A stretch of 64,000 nt of DNA from DAIDKA01 sp036521075 (GTDB taxonomy: Bacteria > Pseudomonadota > Gammaproteobacteria > Steroidobacterales > Steroidobacteraceae): positions 130,329 through 194,328 of the forward strand of contig DATDIL010000135.1 of NCBI GenBank assembly GCA_036521075.1, in the 5' to 3' direction. Of the stretch, positions 17,325 to 25,419 are shown piece by piece. The notes beneath the pieces are model-generated. The model was not told the DNA's origin, did no database searches, and saw only the letters and a list, made by a program, of their open reading frames with translations. Numbering within the stretch: the first letter of the stretch is position 1; every line of letters begins with the position of its first letter. A program made the translations under genes and the position numbers.

Positions 17325-18145
17325 GCGGTTGCCTCCACCAGGTCGGCAACGGTCCAGTAGCTGGATTCCACCCCCGCAGCCATAGCCGGGGTGCAGCGCA
17401 GCGTGCCGTGACGCTTGACGAAATTGTAGTAGGCGAAGTGCAACCCGACGGCCGCCTCGAAGTTCTCCAGTTTCTTGCTGAAGGCCAGCGTCAGGCGCGT
17501 CAGCCGACGCATATGGTGGCGGGTGGTGGCGTTTAAGCGCTCCACATAGCTGGTGGAAATCAGGGCGTCATTGGGATTTCCACGGATGACCTTTTTCTCG
17601 CTGGAGACGAATTCCGAGGGGCTGTAGCGGCGGTTATTGTTCGTTTCCTGAATGCCGTAGGTCTTAACGATCTGGCCGTAATCCGCATTTGCGCCAAAGG
17701 CCTTCTCTACCGCGTCCACGTAGGCGCGTAGGCCGTCCGTTGAGATCTGGACCCGGTTAGTCATGCGGCTGGCCACGTCCTTCATAAAGGCCTCAGCGGT
17801 CGCCATATCGCGCTGGCCGCACAGGAAGGTCGGAACCAGTTTGGTATCCGCGTCGATGGCGCAGAACGTCCACACGCTCCCGGCTCCCGGACCGTCGGAC
17901 GGCGTCACATGGCTGTCTTTCTTGCCGACAAACCCCCAAAGCTCGTCCATCTCAAGGCGTTCGCAGGACAGGTTCCGCATCTTCTCGTCCATCAGACGAG
18001 TGCAGCCTTGGCCGACCTTCACGCCTAAGCGCATGACGGTGTCGCGGTGAATGCCGGTCATGCGCTCAATGGAGCGGATGGAGGAACCTTCCGCCAGGGC
18101 CGCGATGACTTGGATTTTCTTCTCGGTGGGGAGTATGTTTGCCAT
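17321..18145 (-). CDS. IS1-family DDE transposase
   Basis: Transposase of 274 residues. The N-terminal helix-turn-helix has the form IRSIERMTGIHRDTVMRLG, typical of this group. The catalytic acids are expected in LEMDELWGFVGKK (first Asp), ISTDGLRAYVD (second Asp) and STSYVERLNATTR (Glu), and a C-terminal YYNFVKRHGTLR follows. The ATG at 18145 gives the family's normal beginning (MANILPTEKK); the frame is open upstream to 18220 but that part is not family-like. It acts on the 18-base ends of the element. No programmed frameshift is needed, unlike E. coli IS1. ISXO2/IS1595 is a more distant alternative assignment. Confidence 0.88.
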   Translation of the reverse strand: MANILPTEKKIQVIAALAEGSSIRSIERMTGIHRDTVMRLGVKVGQGCTRLMDEKMRNLSCERLEMDELWGFVGKKDSHVTPSDGPGAGSVWTFCAIDADTKLVPTFLCGQRDMATAEAFMKDVASRMTNRVQISTDGLRAYVDAVEKAFGANADYGQIVKTYGIQETNNNRRYSPSEFVSSEKKVIRGNPNDALISTSYVERLNATTRHHMRRLTRLTLAFSKKLENFEAAVGLHFAYYNFVKRHGTLRCTPAMAAGVESSYWTVADLVEATA

Positions 18146-18151
18146 GTGAGA

Positions 18152-18166
18152 TACTGTAATACAGTA
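18152..18166. promoter_or_regulatory. Palindromic operator-like site before the transposase
   Basis: Perfect 15-base palindrome TACTGTAATACAGTA, 7 bases upstream of the transposase ATG. Its right half, ATACAGTA, recurs at 18193-18200 in the leader of the divergent passenger gene. Paired sites between two divergent genes suggest a repressor acting on both. The element's own ribbon-helix-helix protein is a candidate, by inference only. Confidence 0.5.
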
Positions 18167-18249
18167 ATTATCGCCTGTCAATAGTTTTTGTGATACAGTA
18201 TTTAATTGCGAGTATCCCAATAACGATCCAAATCAGGGCACAGGCAGCA

Positions 18250-19035
18250 ATGAATGCGAATGCCACCAGTTCAAATGGCGTAAATTCGTCGGCTCCAGAA
18301 TCTTCGGCCACGTTGAATACGCGAATTGAACAGCTTTCCGGAAGGGTCACTGACCTAGCACCCAAGGTTGATTGGTGGAATTCGGCAATCCTCGTCATGA
18401 TGGTAGTTGCGGCACTAGCTGCTACAGGCTTGGTTATCACCCAGTTCATTGCCTTTCGCAGAGCCAGAAATTTGAGTGACATCCAATTTCGCTTAGATGA
18501 CGCCAAAGACTTGAAAATCGGTCTTGACTTAAAAACCAAAGACGGAGAAATCGCTGGCGCAATGAGCAGTGCAGCAGAAGCAAATGATAATGCGGAGAGA
18601 TTAAAGCAACTAGTCCAGTGGCGAACGGTAGACCCTGCCAATATGAAGGTTTTAATTGCCGAGTTGGCCAAGGGCAGTGGAGAAATTGATCTAGCGTTTG
18701 CTCCAAGCGATCCTGAAACGGAATATTTTGCACTGAAGATAATAGGGAATGATGGCTTCGCTGCCGTGAATAATTCCGGCAATGGTTTAAAATGGCATGT
18801 GTATTTGCGCCAGTGGGTCACCAATGGGTTGTTTTTTGGAATTAGTATCCCCGGTCCAGAAAATGACCAAGTCAGATTCCTGAGGCGCGCATTCTCGGAA
18901 GCGCATATAGAGTTTTCTACCGAAAGCCCTCCTGAGGAAGTTCCTCCAATAACCGTTGGAAATGGGCTGAAGTTCACTCCTGCGCCCAGGCACGAAGCCT
19001 TGATTGTAATTGGTCTCAGAAAGCCGCCGCTCTGA
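18250..19035 (+). CDS. Passenger membrane-anchored protein, unknown function
   Basis: 261-residue protein from the ATG at 18250; a GTG at 18190 in the same frame would add 20 residues. Residues 1-42 are polar (Asn/Ser rich, then a short helix). A single transmembrane helix spans about 43-69 (ILVMMVVAALAATGLVITQF), followed by an Arg-rich flank and a helical linker. The C-terminal globular domain of about 150 residues has an NGLFFGISIPGPE segment and ends LIVIGLRKPPL. GC is well below the window average, so it was probably acquired with the IS from another host. It is divergent from the transposase. No family is recognised. Confidence 0.6.
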   Translation: MNANATSSNGVNSSAPESSATLNTRIEQLSGRVTDLAPKVDWWNSAILVMMVVAALAATGLVITQFIAFRRARNLSDIQFRLDDAKDLKIGLDLKTKDGEIAGAMSSAAEANDNAERLKQLVQWRTVDPANMKVLIAELAKGSGEIDLAFAPSDPETEYFALKIIGNDGFAAVNNSGNGLKWHVYLRQWVTNGLFFGISIPGPENDQVRFLRRAFSEAHIEFSTESPPEEVPPITVGNGLKFTPAPRHEALIVIGLRKPPL

Positions 19036-19215
19036 GCCAGCGCCAATGCTATGGAATGGAGTTCGCCTGCCAGAACGGGGGGAAATTCACGACCGCTTTT
19101 ACCAAACATGGGGATTACGATCGCACCGATCACGATGCCTAGCAGAAACCGGACCATGACAACTCCTTCTGCCCCCTGATTTTCCTTCGCAGGGATGCGA
19201 AACTGGCCGGCGAGT

Positions 19216-19233
19216 CCAAATTAGGACACTACC
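19216..19233 (-). repeat. Right terminal inverted repeat of the IS element
   Basis: CCAAATTAGGACACTACC, an exact 18-base inverted copy of the left end. The outermost bases are CC, next to the target duplication. Confidence 0.9.
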
Positions 19234-19241
19234 CAAGCGCG
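19234..19241. repeat. Right target-site duplication of the IS element
   Basis: CAAGCGCG, identical to 16810-16817. Joining the two copies restores an uninterrupted intergenic sequence. Confidence 0.9.
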
Positions 19242-19390
19242 GGTGCCAGCCGGGGCAATCTACCCTGCAAGTGTCGCGGCCATATCGCCGCTCGGCGTAC
19301 GATGCGTGCGCTGTTCTGAGCCGCGGCCGGGTCACAAGCCGATAATGCCATCTGCTTAAGCCGGAAGGCCTCTGGGAGCCAACGACGCCA

Positions 19391-19690
19391 ATGCTTCAGA
19401 TCAATCACGACAGCCGCGCGCACCGGCTATCAGCGCAACTCGAGGGGCAGACAGGGTCTCTCGACTATGAACTTGACGGTAACGTCATGAGCATCACCCA
19501 CACCCGCGTTCCCCGCCCGATCGGTGGACGAGGGGTGGCGGCGGAATTGATGCGCTTTGCCCTGGACTTGGCGGCCGCCAATGGCTGGACCGTAATGCCG
19601 GTGTGTTCCTATGCGGTTGCGTATATGAAGAGACATCCCGCGGAAGGAGCCGCCGCGATCCCCCCGCCGCGTTGTCAAACCGGCGCGTAA
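19391..19690 (+). CDS. Small GNAT N-acetyltransferase (YjdJ type)
   Basis: 99-residue protein of the short Gcn5-related acetyltransferase group (Pfam PF14542). It has the AQLEGQTGSLDYELDGNVM beta-hairpin, the THTRVPRPIGGRGVAAELM block containing the acetyl-CoA loop (R/Q-x-x-G-x-G/A form), and the closing MPVCSYAVAYMKRHP. These small proteins lack the usual GNAT N-terminal strands and their substrates are unknown. The C-terminus after RHP extends by about 15 low-complexity residues, longer than most relatives. It converges on the metallo-hydrolase gene 33 bases downstream. Confidence 0.8.
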   Translation: MLQINHDSRAHRLSAQLEGQTGSLDYELDGNVMSITHTRVPRPIGGRGVAAELMRFALDLAAANGWTVMPVCSYAVAYMKRHPAEGAAAIPPPRCQTGA

Positions 19691-19723
19691 CTCAGTCCTG
19701 GTACGCCCGCGGGGAACACATTC

Positions 19724-20611
19724 TCAGCAATCCCTCGGCGCGCGAGGGCTTTGAGGAGTAGTTCGGGCGGCTTCGAGATCCTCAAGGATCTGCACGGCTT
19801 GGTCCGGATCGGTGTGCTGTGCGCACATGAACCAACGCGGCGCATAGGCGCCGACGGGAATCAGCGCCAGATCCGGCCGACCGATGCGTCGGCGCACGTC
19901 GCGGAAAATGCGGCCATTCCCATAGCCGGTATCGCCTGAAAAATAGGCGCGTCCGGCATCTGTACTGAGCATGAAGCCCGACCACAGCGCCATGCGCCGG
20001 TCGCGTCCCGTACGTGCCGACCAATGATACGCCGGGACAATCCTCACCTCGGCGCTCCTGCCGATCCCGATGCGGTCCCACCAGTCGCCGGCCACCACGC
20101 GGACGCCGGGAATCGCACGTCGCAGGATGGCATCGTTGCCCAAAGGCGTCACCATGAGAGGACTGTGACTGCTATGCAGTCGCCGCAGAGTCGGCAGGTC
20201 CAGATGGTCGTAGTGATTGTGACTGAGCAGTACGACATCGATCGGCGGCAAGGATTCAAAGGTGATCCCGGGCGCCCACACGCGCCGCGGGCCCGCGAAG
20301 GGGAACGGGCTCGCCCTTTGCGACCATACGGGGTCGGTCAGGACGTTCAGGCCAGCCGCCTGGATCAGCACGCTCGCGTGCCCGATGATCGTCGCTCGCA
20401 ACCCGGTGATTCGAGGATCCGGAATAGTCTGCTGCGCGGGGACGGAGCGTGGCCAGCGCGCGGCTGTCTCCTTCAGCTTCCAGCGCAGCAGATCACGAAG
20501 GCCGCGGTCGGTGTCGGGGTGATCCGGGTTGAAGAAGCGCAGACCGTCGAAGTGATCGCTGGGAGGACCGGAATAATAAGGATTCACGGATCGCGACACG
20601 GCCTTGACCAT
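19724..20611 (-). CDS. Metallo-beta-lactamase-fold hydrolase (NAPE-PLD/UlaG-like), C-terminally shortened
   Basis: 295-residue metallo-beta-lactamase-fold hydrolase. The metal motif SHNHYDHLD (HxHxDH) is complete, a YHWSART segment holds the next His, and FSGDTGYG supplies the bridging Asp. Relatives continue after the DPDQAVQI helix with a segment containing the last metal-binding His (HWGTF type). Here the frame runs into an unrelated Arg/Pro tail and stops, and that segment is not found in the other frames just downstream. The enzyme may therefore be inactive or altered. The start at 20611 (MVKAV) is chosen; an in-frame ATG at 20659 is possible. Neither has a good Shine-Dalgarno. Confidence 0.7.
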   Translation of the reverse strand: MVKAVSRSVNPYYSGPPSDHFDGLRFFNPDHPDTDRGLRDLLRWKLKETAARWPRSVPAQQTIPDPRITGLRATIIGHASVLIQAAGLNVLTDPVWSQRASPFPFAGPRRVWAPGITFESLPPIDVVLLSHNHYDHLDLPTLRRLHSSHSPLMVTPLGNDAILRRAIPGVRVVAGDWWDRIGIGRSAEVRIVPAYHWSARTGRDRRMALWSGFMLSTDAGRAYFSGDTGYGNGRIFRDVRRRIGRPDLALIPVGAYAPRWFMCAQHTDPDQAVQILEDLEAARTTPQSPRAPRDC

Positions 20612-20930
20612 GCATGAGCCACCGCCACGTAGGCCGCCTGATCGTCGCATTTTGCCCAATGCCCCGGCGCCAGCATAGCGGCTTTCACAATGGCGGGGCG
20701 CAAGTCTGACGGCGCGACGGCAAAGTCATGCGCTGACGGCGGAGTGTGGACCTGCGCCCGGCGCGGCAAAACAGCGAGGTGTACGGCTGGCTGTCCAGGC
20801 AACGTCCCCTGCACGCGAACATCACCACTCGCATTCTGATCACGCCGCACTTCGCCTCGTTTGCCCATCACACTGTCCGTGGCTACAGTGAACACCAGTA
20901 GTAGCAGTATCTCTGGCCAAGGGGGGAATC
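20612..20930. other. 319-base spacer between divergent genes
   Basis: Lies between the start of the metallo-hydrolase and the PQQ dehydrogenase. A minus-strand frame covers most of it (20584-21000), but it has no convincing start or family and runs into both neighbours. The only functional signal seen is AAGGGGGG at 20919-20926, the ribosome-binding site of the downstream TTG-started gene. Confidence 0.4.
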
Positions 20931-23057
20931 TTGAAGTACAGCCTGCGTTGGAGGGTTGTCGCGCCGTGCGTTGCGGTGTGCCTGGCGTTGGGTTGCACAA
21001 GGCTCGAAGATAAGAGCGCGAGCGACCAAGGCTTTTCCTACGGCGGGACGCCGGCCGCAGATAGATACTCCAGCCTTACTCAAATCAATCGAAAATCCGT
21101 CCGGAAATTAAGGCTTGCCTGGCGGTACGACATGGCAGGCATCGGGGAGCCGGAGACCAATCCGACCATCGTCGGAGGAACGCTCTACGCTTATACACCT
21201 GAGTTGCACGTCATTGCGTTGGACGCTGCAACCGGCACGCTGAAGTGGGAGTTCGATCCGGGGATTCGCGGATCTGGTCCGAGCCGCGGCCTGACGTACT
21301 GGAGCGACGGTCATACCAGCCGGCTCTTTGCCGGGGTGACGTATCTGCTCTTCGCGCTCGACCCGCATAGCGGTCGGCCCATCGATAGCTTCGCGGATCA
21401 TGGTCACATCGATTTGCGCCAGGGCCTGCGCGGCGACGGATCGAAATACTTCGTTTCACTGACCTCGCCGGGCGTCTTGTACCAGGACTCGATCATCGTC
21501 GGTTTTCGCACTGCGGAGGTCAAACCCGCGCCGCCCGGAGACATCCGGGCATTCGACGTCCATACCGGAGCACTGCGCTGGACCTTTCGCACGATTCCCA
21601 ACGCGGGACAGCCCGGCGCAGAAACTTGGCCTGCCGGTGCCAGGGAATCCTCCGGTTCGGCCAACAACTGGGCCGGATTGACCCTCGATGAGGGCAGGGG
21701 GATTGTCTACGTCCCGACCGGGTCTGCTGTCGATGATTTCTATGGTGGCGATCGCCTCGGCGACGATCTGTACGCCAATACCTTGCTGGCTTTGGATGCT
21801 GCCACTGGCAGGCTGCTGTGGTACCACCAGCTCGTGCACCACGATATCGACGACCGGGATCTGCCAACGGCACCCTCCCTGCTGACGATTCATCACAATG
21901 GTCAGCGACGCGATGTGGTCGCGCAACCGACGAAGCACGGATTTCTTTTTGTCTTTGACCGAGTCACGGGCGAGCCGATATTCCCGATAGAGGAGCGGCC
22001 CATTCCACAAAGTGACGTGCCCGGAGAGCGCGCGTCGAAGACCCAACCGCAGGTGACCATCCCGGAACCCTACGCCCGGCAGTACTTGACCGAACAATTG
22101 CTGACCAATCGAACACCGCAAGCGCATGCGTGGGCCGTGGAGCAGTGGCGGGGCATGCGCAGCGAGGGTCCGTTCACGCCGCCGGGCGTATCGCGCCCCG
22201 CGGTTATCTTCCCTGGCTTCGACGGCGGAGCGGAGTGGGGCGGCGCTGCGGTGGATCCGAATTCGGGGACGATCTATATCAATGCCAATGATTTCGCCTG
22301 GTCGGCACAGCTGAGGCCCACGCAGAAAGCCGGTGGTCCCGGCAAGCAGGCGTATACCGACCTATGCTCGACATGCCACGGACCTGATCGCAAAGGGTCG
22401 CCGCCGGCATTTCCGACACTTGTGGACATCGATAAGCGGCTTTCACAGGAGCAGATTACCGCAGTGGTTCATACGGGCCGGGGGCGAATGCCGGCATTTA
22501 CGCAACTCGGTGAGGCGCAACTGAAGGCATTGCTTCGGTATCTGCGCACCGGGCGGGATCAGCCCGACAGCGCAGCGGCCAAGGAGCAACAAGAGGCGAT
22601 CCCACTTGCGCCCATTGATCCAGCGACGAAATATCTATTCACCGGGTACAAGAAGTTTCTGGATCCCGACGGGTACCCCGCCGTTGCCCCGCCCTGGGGA
22701 ACCCTTAACGCCATCGATCTGAACACGGGTCGGTACCTGTGGCGCATTGCGCTGGGGGAATATCCGAAATTGACGGCACAGGGCCTTGCCCCTACCGGAA
22801 CGGAAAATTACGGGGGCCCGGTGGTGACTGCCGGCGGCTTGGTCTTTATCGGCGCGACCGTTTTCGACCATAAGCTACGCGCCTTCGATAGCCGCACGGG
22901 CCAGCTGCTGTGGGAAACACAATTGCCCTACGCCGGCACTGCCACTCCCGCCACCTATACGGTGGGGGGAAGGCAGTACCTCGTGATCGAGACGAATAAC
23001 GCGCGCAACCGCGACGCACCGCAAGGTGCGGCGTATGTGGCATACACTCTGCGGTAG
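20931..23057 (+). CDS. Lipid-anchored PQQ-dependent dehydrogenase with inserted cytochrome c domain
   Basis: 708-residue quinohaemoprotein. A short signal ends in a lipobox (LALGC, Cys 22), so the mature protein is probably anchored and periplasmic. It has the repeated PQQ propeller strands (LHVIALDAATGTLKWEFD, DIRAFDVHTGALRW, LLALDAATGRLLWYHQ, LRAFDSRTGQLLWETQ). A cytochrome c domain with CSTCH (C479, C482, H483) and a later RMPAF Met ligand is inserted before the last propeller part. This layout is common in quinoprotein glucose/alcohol dehydrogenase-like proteins that pass electrons to the respiratory chain. The start is TTG, decided by AAGGGGGG at the right spacing. The sugar or alcohol substrate is unknown. 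Confidence 0.85.
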   Translation: MKYSLRWRVVAPCVAVCLALGCTRLEDKSASDQGFSYGGTPAADRYSSLTQINRKSVRKLRLAWRYDMAGIGEPETNPTIVGGTLYAYTPELHVIALDAATGTLKWEFDPGIRGSGPSRGLTYWSDGHTSRLFAGVTYLLFALDPHSGRPIDSFADHGHIDLRQGLRGDGSKYFVSLTSPGVLYQDSIIVGFRTAEVKPAPPGDIRAFDVHTGALRWTFRTIPNAGQPGAETWPAGARESSGSANNWAGLTLDEGRGIVYVPTGSAVDDFYGGDRLGDDLYANTLLALDAATGRLLWYHQLVHHDIDDRDLPTAPSLLTIHHNGQRRDVVAQPTKHGFLFVFDRVTGEPIFPIEERPIPQSDVPGERASKTQPQVTIPEPYARQYLTEQLLTNRTPQAHAWAVEQWRGMRSEGPFTPPGVSRPAVIFPGFDGGAEWGGAAVDPNSGTIYINANDFAWSAQLRPTQKAGGPGKQAYTDLCSTCHGPDRKGSPPAFPTLVDIDKRLSQEQITAVVHTGRGRMPAFTQLGEAQLKALLRYLRTGRDQPDSAAAKEQQEAIPLAPIDPATKYLFTGYKKFLDPDGYPAVAPPWGTLNAIDLNTGRYLWRIALGEYPKLTAQGLAPTGTENYGGPVVTAGGLVFIGATVFDHKLRAFDSRTGQLLWETQLPYAGTATPATYTVGGRQYLVIETNNARNRDAPQGAAYVAYTLR

Positions 23058-23078
23058 ATTGCTGGCATTGGACCGCCG

Positions 23079-24233
23079 CTACTTCGAAGCTGCGCTGCGG
23101 ACTGCAAACTCGCGCTGAATTGCCGCGGTGTGCTGGCCCAGCGCGGGCACGGGTCCAAGGAGTCGATCCCCGGCGGTATTGATGACCGGCGGACAGATCA
23201 TATTGACGGGTCCGCCGGGGGTTGCGACCTCGGTGCGGCGCAGGGCCGGATGCCGCGCGACAGCGGCCAGATCATTCACGAAGCCATACGCGGTATTGGC
23301 CTGCTGCAGGCGCACAATCGCCTGCTCGCGCGTGAGGTTGGCGAAGGCGTCACCGATGTGCCGATCGAGATCACCGCGATGGGCTACGCGGGCATTGTTG
23401 GTGCTGAAGCGCGGATCGACGGCCAGACCGGGCTCGCCCAGGAAGGCAGCGCAAAACTGCACCCACTCGCGCTCGTTCTGGATGGCGATGATGACCTGGT
23501 CAGCGTCCTGGGTCGCGAAGGCGCTGTAAGGGGCGATCGACGGGTGGCCAAGTCCCACGCGCTGCGGCGTTTTGCCACTGCCCTCGAAGTAGAGCAACGG
23601 TACGTTGATCCAATCGGCCGTTGCGGCGAATAAGCTGATCTCCAGGCCTTGCCCCAGCCCGGTCCGGCCGCGCTCGATGAGTGCCTCGAGCACCGCACCA
23701 TAGCCGGTCAGACCGCAAGCGATATCGCTGATGGATACTCCCACGCGGCCCGGTCCGGCCGGATGGCCCGTAATCTGGGCGAGGCCGGTCTCGGCCTGTA
23801 TCAGCAAATCGTAGGCCTTCATCTGCGAGTACGGACCGCGCTCGCCATAGCCGGAAATGTCGACGGTGATGAGCCGGGGATGACGGGCGCGCAGATCTGC
23901 GGAGCCGAATCCCGCCCGCACCGCGGCTCCCGGGGCCAGATTTTGGATAAAGACGTCCGCGCTGGCCACAATCCGCTTCAGCAGCGCGGCATCTTCGCGC
24001 TGCTTGATGTCCACCACGAGGCTTTCCTTGCCCCGATTGAGCCAGACAAAATAACTGGAGAGCCCGTGGACAGCGTCGTCGTACCCCCGTGCAAAGTCTC
24101 CCGCGTCGCGCTCGATCTTGATGACGCGGGCTCCGGCATCACACAATTTGGCACTGAGCAAGGGCGCGGCAACGGCCTGTTCCAAACTGACCACCACCAG
24201 GCCCTTGAGCGGTTGATAGAGACAGCGCATCAA
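23079..24233 (-). CDS. CaiB/BaiF family CoA-transferase
   Basis: 384-residue class III CoA-transferase. It moves CoA between acids through an aspartyl anhydride; the expected catalytic Asp is D142 in KAYDLLIQAETG. Other family marks are VVSLEQAVAAPLLSAKLCDAGARVIKIE at the N-terminus and RGKESLVVDIK near residue 68. The ATG overlaps the stop of the acyl-CoA dehydrogenase by four bases, so the two are coupled. It is the last gene of the minus-strand run. It could activate the acid made by the upstream aldehyde dehydrogenase, or transfer CoA to a dicarboxylate. Substrate is unknown. Confidence 0.87.
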   Translation of the reverse strand: MMRCLYQPLKGLVVVSLEQAVAAPLLSAKLCDAGARVIKIERDAGDFARGYDDAVHGLSSYFVWLNRGKESLVVDIKQREDAALLKRIVASADVFIQNLAPGAAVRAGFGSADLRARHPRLITVDISGYGERGPYSQMKAYDLLIQAETGLAQITGHPAGPGRVGVSISDIACGLTGYGAVLEALIERGRTGLGQGLEISLFAATADWINVPLLYFEGSGKTPQRVGLGHPSIAPYSAFATQDADQVIIAIQNEREWVQFCAAFLGEPGLAVDPRFSTNNARVAHRGDLDRHIGDAFANLTREQAIVRLQQANTAYGFVNDLAAVARHPALRRTEVATPGGPVNMICPPVINTAGDRLLGPVPALGQHTAAIQREFAVRSAASK

Positions 24234-25402
24234 TAGCTCCTCGGCATGCCCAGCGAATGCTCGGCCAGGTAGCTGAGAATGAGATTGGTGCTGATCGGAG
24301 CGACCTGATACAGCCTGGTCTCACGGTATTTGCGCTCAATGTCATATTCCTCGGCGAAGCCGAAGCCCCCAAAGGTCTGCACGCACGCTTCCGCCGCGGC
24401 CCAGGCAGCCTCCGCCGCCAGCAGCTTCGCGATGTTGGCCTCTTCGCCTGGAATCAGGCCGCTCTCGAACAGGGTGCAGCCCTGCTTGACCATCAGGTCG
24501 GCGGCCCGCATTTGCGCGAAGGCCTTGGCGATGGGAAATTGGATGCCTTGATTCTGGCCGATGGCACGACCGAACACCACGCGCTCCTTGGCGTAGCGGA
24601 CCGCGCTTTTGATGAACCACTTGGCATCGCCGATGCACTCCGCAGCGATCAGGAGCCGTTCGGCGTTCATGCTGTCGAGCATGTATCGAAAGCCGCGTCC
24701 CTCCTCACCGACCAGATTGGCTGCCGGTATCAACAGGTTGTCGAAGAAGACCTCACAGCTGTGGTGATTCATCATGGTGCGGATGGGCTTGATGCGCAGT
24801 CCCTTGCCGCAAGCGCTCCGCATGTCGAGGATGAACGTGGACAGACCATCCGTGCGGCGCGCAAGCTGATCCACGGGGCTGGTGCGCGCCAGCAGGAGCA
24901 TCAGATCCGAATGCTCGGCGCGGCTCGTCCAGATTTTCTGGCCATTCACCAGGTAACCGTCCGCCACGCGATCAGCGGTGGTCCGCAGGCTGCCCGTGTC
25001 GGAACCGGAACCGGGCTCGGTGACCCCGAACGCCTGCAACCGTAATGCTCCCGAGGCAATTGCCGGCAGATAAGCCCGCTTTTGCTGCGCCGAGCCATGC
25101 CGCAGGAGAGTGCCCAGGGTGTACATCTGGGCATGACAGGCGGCGGCATTGCCGCCTTCGGCCTGAATGGTCTCGAGTATGGCGGCGCCGGCGCTGAGCG
25201 GCAGCCCTGAGCCGCCGTACTCCTCAGGAATGAGCGCCGCCAGATATCCGGCTTCGACCAGTGCCGTGACGAACTGGGCAGGATAGGCTCGCTCGCGGTC
25301 GAGGTTGCGCCAATAGGGCGCTGGAAAGCGGACGCACAGCTTCCGAACCCCTTCCCGGATGTCAGGAAAGCTCTCCTCGTTGGCGCCTGATTCTTGAGGC
25401 AT
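24230..25402 (-). CDS. Acyl-CoA dehydrogenase
   Basis: 390-residue FAD-dependent acyl-CoA dehydrogenase that would introduce a double bond into an acyl-CoA and pass electrons to ETF. It has the AFGVTEPGSGSDTGSL flavin motif and the KIWTSRAEHSDLMLLLART middle domain. The usual C-terminal catalytic Glu (YEG in most members) is replaced by YQVAP. Instead a Glu lies at E248 in MNAERLLIAAE, the place used by isovaleryl-CoA and long-chain enzymes. That hints at a branched or bulky substrate. It starts 17 bases after the aldehyde dehydrogenase and overlaps the CoA-transferase. Phylogeny would be needed to name the subfamily. Confidence 0.88.
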   Translation of the reverse strand: MPQESGANEESFPDIREGVRKLCVRFPAPYWRNLDRERAYPAQFVTALVEAGYLAALIPEEYGGSGLPLSAGAAILETIQAEGGNAAACHAQMYTLGTLLRHGSAQQKRAYLPAIASGALRLQAFGVTEPGSGSDTGSLRTTADRVADGYLVNGQKIWTSRAEHSDLMLLLARTSPVDQLARRTDGLSTFILDMRSACGKGLRIKPIRTMMNHHSCEVFFDNLLIPAANLVGEEGRGFRYMLDSMNAERLLIAAECIGDAKWFIKSAVRYAKERVVFGRAIGQNQGIQFPIAKAFAQMRAADLMVKQGCTLFESGLIPGEEANIAKLLAAEAAWAAAEACVQTFGGFGFAEEYDIERKYRETRLYQVAPISTNLILSYLAEHSLGMPRSY

Positions 25403-25419
25403 TTACATTGCCATCCGCC

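Larger units (their letters stand above)
16818..19233. mobile_element. Complete IS1-family-like insertion sequence with accessory genes
   Basis: A 2,416-base element bounded by perfect 18-base inverted repeats and flanked by an eight-base target duplication. It encodes a DDE transposase of the IS1 type on the minus strand with two small genes overlapping behind it (17019-17324 and 16847-17032). A divergent membrane-protein gene (18250-19035) has clearly lower GC than its surroundings. Simple IS1-group elements are about 0.8-1.2 kb, so this one carries roughly 1.2 kb of passenger DNA. The intact ends and open frames suggest recent insertion and possible mobility. It landed between the promoter of a short minus-strand unit and the GNAT gene, apparently breaking no recognisable gene. 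Confidence 0.88.

Noticed and set aside
19229..19423. 64-residue minus-strand frame near the right end of the IS
   Set aside because: It overlaps the GNAT start in antisense and lacks a supported start; joining the pre-insertion ends gives a stop at once, so it is not clearly an interrupted gene.
20584..21000. 138-residue minus-strand frame in the spacer before the PQQ gene
   Set aside because: No good start or family; overlaps both neighbours. Kept only as a low possibility.
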